This document shows, one piece after another, positions 43,201-50,910 of a stretch of 64,000 bases of DNA; the first letter of the stretch is position 1; each line of letters opens with the position of its first letter. The notes beneath the pieces are model-generated. The model did no database searches, had not been told where the DNA came from, and was given only the letters and a program-made list of their open reading frames with translations. Source of the DNA: G965279335 sp965279285. GTDB lineage: Bacteria; Pseudomonadota; Gammaproteobacteria; DSM-16500. The DNA is taken from NCBI GenBank assembly GCA_965279285.1, contig OZ257148.1, forward strand, positions 1,116,001 to 1,180,000, given 5' to 3'. The position numbers and the translations under genes were made by a program.

Positions 43201-44695
43201 GTTTATTTTTAATGGAACTAATGCCGTAGTAGGCATTGCGTTTAGTCCAAACGGACAATATCTTGTTTCAGGCGATTTATACGTTAGATTGTTGCGCATG
43301 GCAGACGGCGCAGTACAACATATTTATAGGGAACTTAGTTTTTATGGAAAAAACATTGTTTTTAACCCAAATGGCCAGTGGGTTGCTGGAGGTGGTAAAG
43401 ATAATACAGTTGGATTATGGTCGGTCATAAACAAAAAACTTGAGCATACTTTTGTGGGGCATACAAATAGAGTGCAGGGTGTTGTTTTTAGCTTGGATGG
43501 ACGTAAGTTAATTTCAGGAGGTCTTGATAAAACCATGCGCTTATGGGATATGGCAAGTCGAAGTTGTGAACATGTTTTTGCAGCAGATGCTATGGTATTT
43601 AGCCTTTCTTTTAGTTTTGACAGTCGTTATGTTGTAGCGGGTTGTGGTCGCTCAATCCAGTTGTGGTCAATGATAGATAAAAAACGTGCACATGCTTTTG
43701 AAGGGCATAATGGTATTGTTAGAAGCGTTGCTTTTAGTGCTAATGGCTTTAAGTTAGTTTCGGGAGGCGATGATACTTTGGTTAGATTATGGGATGCTAA
43801 AGATTATTTATTATCTGATCAATCTGTTGATAGTAAGAGAGATCATAAAGAATCCGCAGCTGTTTATCCCAAACAAAATGTTGCACCATTAGCAGTACCT
43901 CAAACTTTTTTTGCACCTCAGTCGCAACAACCAATACGAACATCTATGTCTGCTAGACCTCCAGCAATTCAACAATATGTTCAACCGGTCATGCAAAATA
44001 CCATGCAGCAACAACCGCAATTTTTTGCAGCGCAGCAGCCAATTCAAGCAGCTGTTGTTAAAGCCAGAGACTTCAAGCGAGAAGAAGCTATTGCACAGTT
44101 TGAATTAGGTAATGCATATTTTACGGGGCGTGGTGTACCACGAGATTATTTCAAGGCTTTCGAATGTTATCAAAAAGCATCTAAAAAATACCCTGAGGCA
44201 TTGCTCAGTATGAGTAATTGTTATGAGAAAGGTTTAGGTGTATCAAAAGATGAAGTAAATCTAATAAAGGCAGCCGATTTGAAAGCAGAATATAAAAGAC
44301 GTGTTGCTTATGAACAAGATTACGCTGCAGAACAAAATATGATGCCTGTCCCTGCAACTGCAGCAGCGCATGCTCCAATATCTATATTTGCTAGACCTCC
44401 CGCAATTCAACAATATGTTCAACCGGTCATGCAAAATACCATGCAACAACAGCCGCAATTTTTTGCAGCGCCTGTTCAATATCAGCAACCGTTAGCAGCA
44501 GTGAACCCCAATCAATTTTATGTCGCTGCTCCAGCTGTTCATCAGCAAGTTGTTTATCAACCACAATTTTTCGCGCCACAACAACAAGCACCGGTGCATC
44601 ATTATCCTGTACATATTATGCAGCAACCACCTGCATCTCTATCGGTACAAAATAATGCGGCACCACCATCCGATTGTTGCTGTGTGATTTCATGA
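37244..44695 (+). CDS. NACHT-pentapeptide-WD40-Sel1 protein with C-terminal CaaX box (paralogue 2, longest)
   Basis: At 2483 residues this is the largest copy. NACHT Walker A GETGSGKS is at 90-97, followed by ILDGYDE. Pentapeptide repeats precede residue 615. WD40 blades occupy about 617-1805 (28 blades) and, after a roughly 100-residue linker, about 1903-2187 (7 more). The total of 35 equals five seven-bladed propellers. A Sel1-like unit (about 2277-2362) sits between two 82-base direct repeats. The tail is Gln/Pro-rich with QFFA motifs and ends DCCCVIS, a CaaX box. It starts 25 bases after paralogue 1, with AAAAGGAAA before the ATG. Relative to paralogue 3 it has one extra block of seven blades. 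Confidence 0.85.
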   Translation: MFTTLQEGIAAIQKQILSDTPPEQALYIPAQGTHTTVRDEKPFDLYQALSEFVVFDNKIIADEKDSKSSVDQKAIVVKTETRRKVLLLLGETGSGKSVFCQDLIARLWQNYKLGMPIPLFIPLARLQDPINNAITETFTEYGFSVEQIATLKAEQQFIFILDGYDEIHQLKNLYVTNRLGEWQAKTIITCRSQYLYHVNESDKYFMPFAAEKRQPHLLQQLHVAPFAEKEIVAYVQQYEKTALSPNCKSISITVAEDSKDHKSDDKTAVASQPLLYQELISVPGLQTLITTPFLLHLAVEALPEILEKTKDQKNNDQPNFTQAALYDVFIARWFKRQEIKLRTSKHIDEKVVDPKPTFWNFCKALAVAMRAEQVNVVNYAPEKTSRLFAAAASAKIDPWKDFFSNDAETELLRSACPLRKFGKNQYGFIHGSMIEYFATRTMYDELITQPQATVATTNTLQVADTKDSKSNILIAQNLNQQTNSNPLPKNALYQTLISKDANMIQFLADRVAQDEKFKQKLFEIIELSKTNESYVIGAANSITALARAKIAFSGMDLSGICINGADVSYGIFDNTNLTGASLQNVDMQGTWLREAKLNNADMTDAEFGELPSILAPQGIDAFGLSADGHWYVVGSDKKIFLYKMDARKLEHVFEGHTESIVGARFMLNDTMLVSRDSYNENSTIKFWDIKNKKLVCSYDEKQLGLSEDWFRVFSPTQAVFASFGGKDGNIRLWNVYTGKLEHTFKAHKDKANQVIFSPNGLILASGGSVYDKTISLWDMTNRTLLHTFEGHTLYINYLAFSNNNLMLASTSGDNTLCIWDIANRKRLHVFESPSKSTLSAIGFSPDNNWLVAGQDKIVQLWNIANHKLEYTFEGHTENVSRLFFHPDGQSIISTSFDSTVRLWLMPKQKSSQNLEEQSKAIENIAFSPNGRWLASANLNHDAISLYDIVSGGIKCIFKMQKTGINNVVFSSNDHLISGGFSAILETSNIISRQRENIFKNGFPAADSVDSLACHPIDPLFAAGNNDHTIRLWDSSHGKLIHTFEGHTNYVTSVSFSPNGCMLASASGGQDKTVRLWDVVNKKLIDVFDNSKDSSGHPCFSADNRWLASTAGGKSIHLWDVVNRKLEIVLQQDESASCWTIAFHPLRFELAAAWNLEETGLHEIRLYDVASQKVITTLKGHTASIYSIAFSPNGLWLVSSGKDKTARLWDISNAKELRSFQHEGDVSSVAFDAKGETLATGMIGQYNKVQLWKVTTGEFLYAINEGSSKLVFSSDGRKLILAGFCFEGAQIWNLSERKLEHHLKRNIKHGKITHIAVSSDKRKLATASFDYRVRLWDLVNNKLECTFEGHTDEVNCVVFSPNGTQLLSGGKDKQIRLWNVVTHSFERIFAEVEDATFGVNCIDFNSNGHQIAAGDYKNIKLWNAATGKLEQIFQTHTGRINKVSFSPSGLMLASASDDCTVRLWRVSDLKSTQELVFNGHTDDVCSVSFAPNNNIFASTSKDKTIRLWDRVNQKLLQQFDLQNQADSIAFSPDGLKLVVGSGNEVQLWDIATGKCVHTFDGHSNSINKVSFSPSGLLIASASHDKTVRLWNVVKQNYVYVFAGHTDPVFSVSFSNNGRQLVSASQDSTIRLWDVVNKKHLHTFIGHSDKVCDVVFSPDDRWLASVSSDKTVRLWDINNRKLEESFIGASKAVSVAFHPNGRWVASGNWYSTIQLWNLNTGALEHTFDAKIQVDTIAFSQDGQWLVAGGVSSVIKLWNVSNSTFNPCCAIVKGFSGNVKSVAWQATTKGLFLATGSSDHAVRYWQVEEDKAQNVSVKLRWSTRQKALIASDADMRDMKGLVPLSQDLLKQRGAMTTVRKIFPAQTTVVDYKRDYKEGVFVTSDTKQNDLLASEIANTVRLVEILPVFKEHTKEVNCVAFSRDGCWIASGSDDNTVRLWDIVNRKPEYILQGHTDQVNSVAFSPNDQWLASGSKDATIRLWDRASGKLQFIFNGTNAVVGIAFSPNGQYLVSGDLYVRLLRMADGAVQHIYRELSFYGKNIVFNPNGQWVAGGGKDNTVGLWSVINKKLEHTFVGHTNRVQGVVFSLDGRKLISGGLDKTMRLWDMASRSCEHVFAADAMVFSLSFSFDSRYVVAGCGRSIQLWSMIDKKRAHAFEGHNGIVRSVAFSANGFKLVSGGDDTLVRLWDAKDYLLSDQSVDSKRDHKESAAVYPKQNVAPLAVPQTFFAPQSQQPIRTSMSARPPAIQQYVQPVMQNTMQQQPQFFAAQQPIQAAVVKARDFKREEAIAQFELGNAYFTGRGVPRDYFKAFECYQKASKKYPEALLSMSNCYEKGLGVSKDEVNLIKAADLKAEYKRRVAYEQDYAAEQNMMPVPATAAAHAPISIFARPPAIQQYVQPVMQNTMQQQPQFFAAPVQYQQPLAAVNPNQFYVAAPAVHQQVVYQPQFFAPQQQAPVHHYPVHIMQQPPASLSVQNNAAPPSDCCCVIS
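43951..44032 (+). repeat. direct repeat upstream of the Sel1 cassette in paralogue 2
   Basis: This 82-base unit encodes a Pro/Gln-rich stretch (ARPPAIQQYVQPVMQNTMQQ, then QPQFFAA). It matches 44389-44470 at 79 of 82 bases by direct comparison. The Sel1 coding region lies between the two copies. Confidence 0.9.
44389..44470 (+). repeat. direct repeat downstream of the Sel1 cassette in paralogue 2
   Basis: This is the second copy of the 82-base unit at 43951-44032, with three differences. Paralogues 3 and 4 carry a single related unit and no Sel1 cassette, as expected after recombination between such repeats. Confidence 0.9.
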
Positions 44696-44772
44696 TGTCT
44701 CATAGTTGAAATGAGAAGAGAGGATGTTAAGCAAAGCCACTTAAATAACTTTAAAAAAGGAAATAATTAATT

Positions 44773-47700
44773 ATGTTCACCACCATTCAAGAAGGCATTG
44801 CAGCAATTCAAAAACAAATTCTCAGTGATACTCCGCCGGAGCAAGCGTTATATATTCCAGCGCAAGGAACACACACTATTTCACGCGATGAAAAACCGTT
44901 TGATTTGTATCAGGCACTGACAGAATTTGTGGTGTTTGATAATAAAATAATTGTGGATGAGAAAGATTCAAAATCATCTGTTGATCAAAAAGCTGTTGTG
45001 GTGAAAACAGAAACGCGTCGTAAAGTATTATTGTTATTGGGCGAAACCGGTTCGGGTAAAAGTGTATTTTGTCAGGATTTAATTGCGCGTCTTTGGCAAA
45101 ACTATAAGTTCGGTATGCCAATTCCATTGTTTATTCCCTTAGCGCGTTTACAAGATCCGATTAATAATGCAATTATAGAAACTTTTACTGAATATGGTTT
45201 TAGCGCAGAGCAGATAACAACATTAAAAAAAGAACAACAATTTATTTTTATTCTCGATGGCTATGATGAAATTCATCAACTTAAAAATCTTTATGTCACC
45301 AATCGCTTAGGGGAGTGGCAAGCGAAAACCATTATCACTTGCCGTAGTCAGTATTTATATCACGTCAATGAATCTGATAAATACTTCATGCCGTTTGCGG
45401 CCGAAAAACGCCAGCCGCACTTATTACAACAATTGCATGTGGCGCCCTTCGCGGAAAAAGAAATTGTGGCGTACGTGCAGCAATATGAAAAAACAGCGCT
45501 CAGTCCTAATAGTAAAACAATGGCGATTGCCGTTGCTGCAGATACTAAAGATCATAAGAGTGATGATAAAACGGCAGTAGCAATTAATGTGTCAGTGACA
45601 GATCAACCGCTATTATACCAACAATTAATCAGTGTTCCCGGGTTGTCCTCATTAATTACTACGCCTTTTTTATTACATTTGGCCGTTGAAGCTTTGCCTG
45701 AAATTTTAGAAAAAATGAAAGATCAAAAAAGTAATGACCAGCCCAACTTCACCCAAGCAGCACTTTATGATGTCTTTATCGCGCGTTGGTTTAAAAGGCA
45801 AGAAATAAAATTACGAACCAGCAAACACATTGATGAAAAAATAGTGGATCCTAAACCCACTTTCTGGAATTTCTGTAAAGCGCTTGCGGTTGCGATGCGC
45901 ACAGAGCAAGTGAGTTTAGTCAATTACACGCCAGAAAAAACTTCACGCTTATTTGCAACCGCGGCCACAGCAGCACCCAAAGTTGATCCGTGGAAAGATT
46001 TTTTTAGTAACGATGCAGAAACAGAATTACTGCGTTCTGCTTGTCCCTTGCGTAAATTTGGCAAAAATCAATACGGTTTTATTCATGGTTCAATGATTGA
46101 ATATTTTGCTACTCGCACCATGTATGATGAATTAATCACTCAGCCGCAAGCTACTGCAACAGCGACAAATACTTTGCAAATAGCAGATACTAAAGACAGT
46201 AAAAGCAATATTCCAATCATTCAAAATTCAAATCAACAAACCAATTCAACACCATTACCTAAAAATGCGCTCTACCAAACATTAATTAGTAAAGACGCTA
46301 ATATGATCCAATTCTTAGCGGATCGTGTATCGCAAGATGAAAAATTCAAACAGAAATTATTTGAAATTATTGAGCTTTCAAAAACTAGTGAACGCCATTC
46401 GATTGGTGCGGCGAACGCGATCACTGCGTTAGCACGTGCAAAAGTTGCTTTTTCAGGCATGGATTTTACTGGCATTCGCATCAATGATGCAGATGTCAGT
46501 TATGGAATTTTTGATAATACTAATTTAACCAATGCAAGTTTAAAAAACGTTGATATGCAAAGCACATGGTTACGTGAAGCGAAATTAAATAATGTCGATA
46601 TGACAGGTGTTGAATTTGGAGAATTGCCTTCCATCTTAGCTCCGGATGGTATTGATGCATTTAGTCTTTCAGCGGATGGTCAGTGGTATGTGGTAGGTAG
46701 TGCTCAAAAGATTTACCTTTATGAAATGAATACTAGAAAATTGGAACATGTTTTCGAAGGATGCGCAAAAGATATTGTAGCGGCTCAATTTATATTAAAC
46801 GATACTATGCTTGTTTCTCGCGATAAAGAAGAGAAATATGATGATGAAGATAATAAAAACAGTACGATTAAGTTGTGGGATATAAAAAATAAAAAACTTG
46901 TATGTAGCCACGATGAAGAAAAACTAGGATTATTTGAAGATAGCTATAGAGCTTATAGCCTAACGGAAGCAATATTTGCTTCAGCAGGACGCAAGGATGG
47001 TAGTATTCGATTATTGAATGTTTATACCGGGAAACTTGAACATATCTTTAAGGCGCATAAACATGGTGTAACTGCAATTACTTTTAGCCCAAATGGACTT
47101 GTATTAGCTTCAGGCAGCCATAAAACAATTTGTTTATGGGATGTGATTAATCGAACACTGCTGCATACTTTTGAAGGGCATACTGCGTTTATAAGTTCCC
47201 TTGCTTTTTCTAATAATAATTTTTTGTTAGCTTCAACAAGTCGAGATAATACTTTATGCGTATGGGATATTGCTAGTCGAAAACAATTATGTGTTTTCAA
47301 AAGCCTATCACTAGACACTGTAGGTATTGGCTTTAGTCCTGATAATAATTGGATAGTGACTGGACAAGATAAAATCGTACAATTGTGGAATATAGCCAAT
47401 CATAAACTGGAACATACCTTTGAAGGACATGCTGTTTTGGTAAGAAGCGTGTTTTTTCACCCGAATGGCCAATCAATTATATCAACAAGTTGGGATAAAA
47501 CAGTTCGCTTGTGGTTAATGCCCAAACAAAAATCTAGTCAAGATCTAGAAGAACAAATTAAAGAAGTTTTAAATATTGCATTTAGCCCAAATGGTTGTTG
47601 GTTGGCATCAGCTTACAAAGGAGGTGATGTTATTTCTTTATACGAGATTGCAAATGGTAGGTCTAAATATAATTTTAAAATGCAAGGAGAAAGTAACGTA

Positions 47701-50700
47701 GTATTTAGTTCAAATAATCATTTTGTTTCCAGCGGTTCCAATAATATTTTAAAAGTATCGAGCATCCTTGATGAACGTCAACTTATTTTGGCAGGTGACT
47801 ATAAATCTGAAGGGGTTCAAGGGGGTGAGATTAGGCATATTGCTATCAGTTTAGATAAGCGCAAGTTAGCCACAGCAAGTGCTGATCATCGGGTGCGTGT
47901 ATGGGATTTAATCAATAAAAAATTGGAATGTACTTTTGAAGGTCATACTGACCAGGTTCGATGCGTGGTATTTAGTCCAGATGGTACAAAGTTATTGTCA
48001 GGAGGAAAAGACAAGCAGATTCGTTTATGGAATTTGGTGATGTATAAGTTTGAAAGAATTTTTGCTGAGGTTGAAGATGCCACTTTTGGGGTGTCGTGTA
48101 TCGATTATCATCCTAATGGGCAGCAGGTAGCTGCAGGAAGTTATGGGACCATAACATTATGGAATGCAGTTTCTGGAAAATTAGAACGCGTTTTTCAAGA
48201 ACATATTTCATATGTCAATAAAATTGCTTTTAGTCCAAACGGTTTGCTACTTGCATCAGCAGGTGATGATTGCACAGTGCGGTTATGGAAAACATCTGAT
48301 ATAAAACCTAATCAAGAGTTATATTTTAATGGGCATACTGATAAAGTGCGTAGTGTTGCTTTTGCACCAAATAATAATACTTTTGCATCTGCTGGCGAAG
48401 ATAAAACAATCCGATTATGGGATAGGGCAAGTCAACAGTTGGTGCAACAATTTCCTCTCCAATTTCCAATCAAAAGTATTGCATTTAGTCCTGATGGTTT
48501 AAAATTTATTGTAGCAGGTAGAGCTGAAATTCAGTTATGGGATCTTATCAGGCAAAAATGCGTGCATACTTTCGATGGGCATTCTGACCATATTAACAAG
48601 GTTAAATTCAGCCCAGATGGGCGTTATGTTGCTTCAGCAAGTACAGATAAGACTGTTCGATTGTGGGATGCGATTAGTCAAGCGTATGTCTATATTTTTG
48701 CAGGGCATACGGATTTTGTTCTAAGTGTTTGTTTCAGTAATAATGGTCGTTGGTTGGCTTCAGCCTCTGAAGATCGCACGATTCGACTTTGGGATATCGT
48801 AAATCGTAAACATTTATATACTTTTGCAGGGCATACTGATGTGGTTCGTGATGTGGCTTTTAGTCCAGATGATCGTTGGTTGCTGTCAGGTAGTGATGAT
48901 AAGACAGTATGTTTATGGGATATAAATAATCGAAAACGTGAAGAAAGTTTTAATGCAACTAGTACTGCATCTAGTGTAGCATTTCATCCTAATGGTCGTT
49001 GGATTGCTGCTGGTAATTGGCATAGCACGATTCAATTATGGGATCTTAATACGGGTGCAATTAAGTACACTTTTGATGCGAAGATGCAAATTAATAGTAT
49101 CACTTTTAGTCCGGATGGGCAGTGGCTGGCTGCTGGTGGAAACCAGAATGTTATTAAACTATGGGATGTAAGTAGTTGTCCTGTGGACCCATGTTGTGCG
49201 ATTGTGAAAGGTTTTTCAGGTAGCGTTAAAGATGTTGCATGGCAACGGACTCAAAAAGGATTGTTTTTAGCAACGGGCGGTAGTGATCATGCAATACGGT
49301 ATTGGCAAGTAGAAGAAGATAAAGCACAGAATGTTTCAGTAAATTTACGTTGGAGTACCCGCCAAAAAGCGTTGACTGCTACTGCTGCCGATATTAGGGG
49401 AGTAAAACAATTAACGTTATTAAACCATGATCTTCTTCAGCAACGTGGAGCAATCACAAAAGTGAGAAAAGTTTTTCCTGCACAAAAAACAATAATAGAT
49501 GATAAATATGAACAGAGAGATGCAAAACAAAATAATTTCTTGGCATCAGATAATCCTAATACTGTTCAGTTAATAGAAATACTCCCTGTTTTTAAAGAAC
49601 ATACGAAAAAAGTTAATTGTGTAGCTATTAGTCGCGATGATCGTTGGATCGCTTCTGGTAGCGATGACAACACAGTTCGATTATGGGATGTCGTCAATCG
49701 CAAACTTCAATACACTCTTCAAGGGCACACTGATCAAGTTAATAGTGTTGCTTTTAGTCCAGACAATCGATGGCTTGCATCAGGAAGCAAGGATACTACG
49801 ATTCAGTTATGGGATAGAACAAGTGGGAAGTTACAATTTACTTTTAATGGAGCTAATAAAACTCAAGCCATTGCTTTTAGTCCAGACGGTCAATGTCTTG
49901 TTTCGGGAGATATTTACGTTAGGTTGTGGAATATGGCAGATGGCCAGATGCAACACGTTTATAAAGAGCTTGGTTTTTATGGGGATAATATTGTTTTTAG
50001 TCCGAACAGTCAGTGGGTTGCCGGAGGTGGTAAAAATAACACAGTGGGATTATGGTCAGTAATAAATAAAAAGCTTGAGCATATTTTTATTGGGCACACA
50101 AATACAGCAAGGAGTGTTGCTTTTAGCTTGGATGGACGTAAATTAATTTCGGGAAGTTATGATAAAACCATTCGTTTATGGGATATGGCAAGCAAAAATC
50201 TAGAATATATTTTTGCAATGGATAAGGCGGTGGGTTCTCTTTCTATTAGCCCTGATAATCGTTATGTTGCAGTGGATAGTGGTTACTCAGTCCAGCTATG
50301 GTCATTAATAGATAAAAAGCTTGTGCATACTTTTAAAGGACATACAGGTATGGTGAGAAGTGTTGCTTTTAGTGCTAACGGTCTTAAGCTAATATCAGGA
50401 AGTGATGATACTTCGGTTCGAGTATGGGATGCTAAAGAGCATTTGTTAGCTGATAAACAACTTATTGATAGTAAGAAAGATTATAAAGAATCTCCAGCTA
50501 TTAATACCAAACAAAATATTGCACAAGCACAACCACAAACGTTTTTTGCACCGCAACAGCAACCAATGCGAACATCCATGTCTGCTATACTTCCAGCAAT
50601 TCAACAATATTCTCAACCGGTCAGGCAAAATACCATGCAACAACAAACGCAATTTTTTGCGCCGCCTGTTCAGCAGTACAGGCAACCGTTACCAGCAGCG

Positions 50701-50886
50701 AATCCCAATCAATTTTACGCTGCTGTTCCCGTTGTTAATCAGCAAGCTGCGTATCAACCACAATTTTTTGCGCCGCAACCACCACCGCAGCAGCAGTATT
50801 ACCATGCGCCTATGACACAGCAGCCTAAAGTTGTATATGTGCAAGCTAATCCACCACAATCATCAGATTGTTGTGTGATTTCATAA
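44773..50886 (+). CDS. NACHT-pentapeptide-WD40 protein with C-terminal CaaX box (paralogue 3)
   Basis: The 2037-residue product has NACHT Walker A GETGSGKS (90-97), ILDGYDE, and a pentapeptide region before residue 620. WD40 blades occupy about 625-1515 (21) and, after a linker, about 1612-1886 (7), so 28 in all. One blade of the first set (around 47690-47830) is a fusion of the start of blade 9 and the end of blade 16 of paralogue 2. The Sel1 cassette is absent. The Gln/Pro-rich tail carries QFFA motifs and ends SDCCVIS, a CaaX box with one extra Cys. The spacer to paralogue 2 is 77 bases, the longest within the WD40 array, but the ribosome-binding region (AAAAAGGAAA) is the same. Confidence 0.85.
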   Translation: MFTTIQEGIAAIQKQILSDTPPEQALYIPAQGTHTISRDEKPFDLYQALTEFVVFDNKIIVDEKDSKSSVDQKAVVVKTETRRKVLLLLGETGSGKSVFCQDLIARLWQNYKFGMPIPLFIPLARLQDPINNAIIETFTEYGFSAEQITTLKKEQQFIFILDGYDEIHQLKNLYVTNRLGEWQAKTIITCRSQYLYHVNESDKYFMPFAAEKRQPHLLQQLHVAPFAEKEIVAYVQQYEKTALSPNSKTMAIAVAADTKDHKSDDKTAVAINVSVTDQPLLYQQLISVPGLSSLITTPFLLHLAVEALPEILEKMKDQKSNDQPNFTQAALYDVFIARWFKRQEIKLRTSKHIDEKIVDPKPTFWNFCKALAVAMRTEQVSLVNYTPEKTSRLFATAATAAPKVDPWKDFFSNDAETELLRSACPLRKFGKNQYGFIHGSMIEYFATRTMYDELITQPQATATATNTLQIADTKDSKSNIPIIQNSNQQTNSTPLPKNALYQTLISKDANMIQFLADRVSQDEKFKQKLFEIIELSKTSERHSIGAANAITALARAKVAFSGMDFTGIRINDADVSYGIFDNTNLTNASLKNVDMQSTWLREAKLNNVDMTGVEFGELPSILAPDGIDAFSLSADGQWYVVGSAQKIYLYEMNTRKLEHVFEGCAKDIVAAQFILNDTMLVSRDKEEKYDDEDNKNSTIKLWDIKNKKLVCSHDEEKLGLFEDSYRAYSLTEAIFASAGRKDGSIRLLNVYTGKLEHIFKAHKHGVTAITFSPNGLVLASGSHKTICLWDVINRTLLHTFEGHTAFISSLAFSNNNFLLASTSRDNTLCVWDIASRKQLCVFKSLSLDTVGIGFSPDNNWIVTGQDKIVQLWNIANHKLEHTFEGHAVLVRSVFFHPNGQSIISTSWDKTVRLWLMPKQKSSQDLEEQIKEVLNIAFSPNGCWLASAYKGGDVISLYEIANGRSKYNFKMQGESNVVFSSNNHFVSSGSNNILKVSSILDERQLILAGDYKSEGVQGGEIRHIAISLDKRKLATASADHRVRVWDLINKKLECTFEGHTDQVRCVVFSPDGTKLLSGGKDKQIRLWNLVMYKFERIFAEVEDATFGVSCIDYHPNGQQVAAGSYGTITLWNAVSGKLERVFQEHISYVNKIAFSPNGLLLASAGDDCTVRLWKTSDIKPNQELYFNGHTDKVRSVAFAPNNNTFASAGEDKTIRLWDRASQQLVQQFPLQFPIKSIAFSPDGLKFIVAGRAEIQLWDLIRQKCVHTFDGHSDHINKVKFSPDGRYVASASTDKTVRLWDAISQAYVYIFAGHTDFVLSVCFSNNGRWLASASEDRTIRLWDIVNRKHLYTFAGHTDVVRDVAFSPDDRWLLSGSDDKTVCLWDINNRKREESFNATSTASSVAFHPNGRWIAAGNWHSTIQLWDLNTGAIKYTFDAKMQINSITFSPDGQWLAAGGNQNVIKLWDVSSCPVDPCCAIVKGFSGSVKDVAWQRTQKGLFLATGGSDHAIRYWQVEEDKAQNVSVNLRWSTRQKALTATAADIRGVKQLTLLNHDLLQQRGAITKVRKVFPAQKTIIDDKYEQRDAKQNNFLASDNPNTVQLIEILPVFKEHTKKVNCVAISRDDRWIASGSDDNTVRLWDVVNRKLQYTLQGHTDQVNSVAFSPDNRWLASGSKDTTIQLWDRTSGKLQFTFNGANKTQAIAFSPDGQCLVSGDIYVRLWNMADGQMQHVYKELGFYGDNIVFSPNSQWVAGGGKNNTVGLWSVINKKLEHIFIGHTNTARSVAFSLDGRKLISGSYDKTIRLWDMASKNLEYIFAMDKAVGSLSISPDNRYVAVDSGYSVQLWSLIDKKLVHTFKGHTGMVRSVAFSANGLKLISGSDDTSVRVWDAKEHLLADKQLIDSKKDYKESPAINTKQNIAQAQPQTFFAPQQQPMRTSMSAILPAIQQYSQPVRQNTMQQQTQFFAPPVQQYRQPLPAANPNQFYAAVPVVNQQAAYQPQFFAPQPPPQQQYYHAPMTQQPKVVYVQANPPQSSDCCVIS

Positions 50887-50910
50887 CATTTATATAAGGA
50901 AATTTATTTT

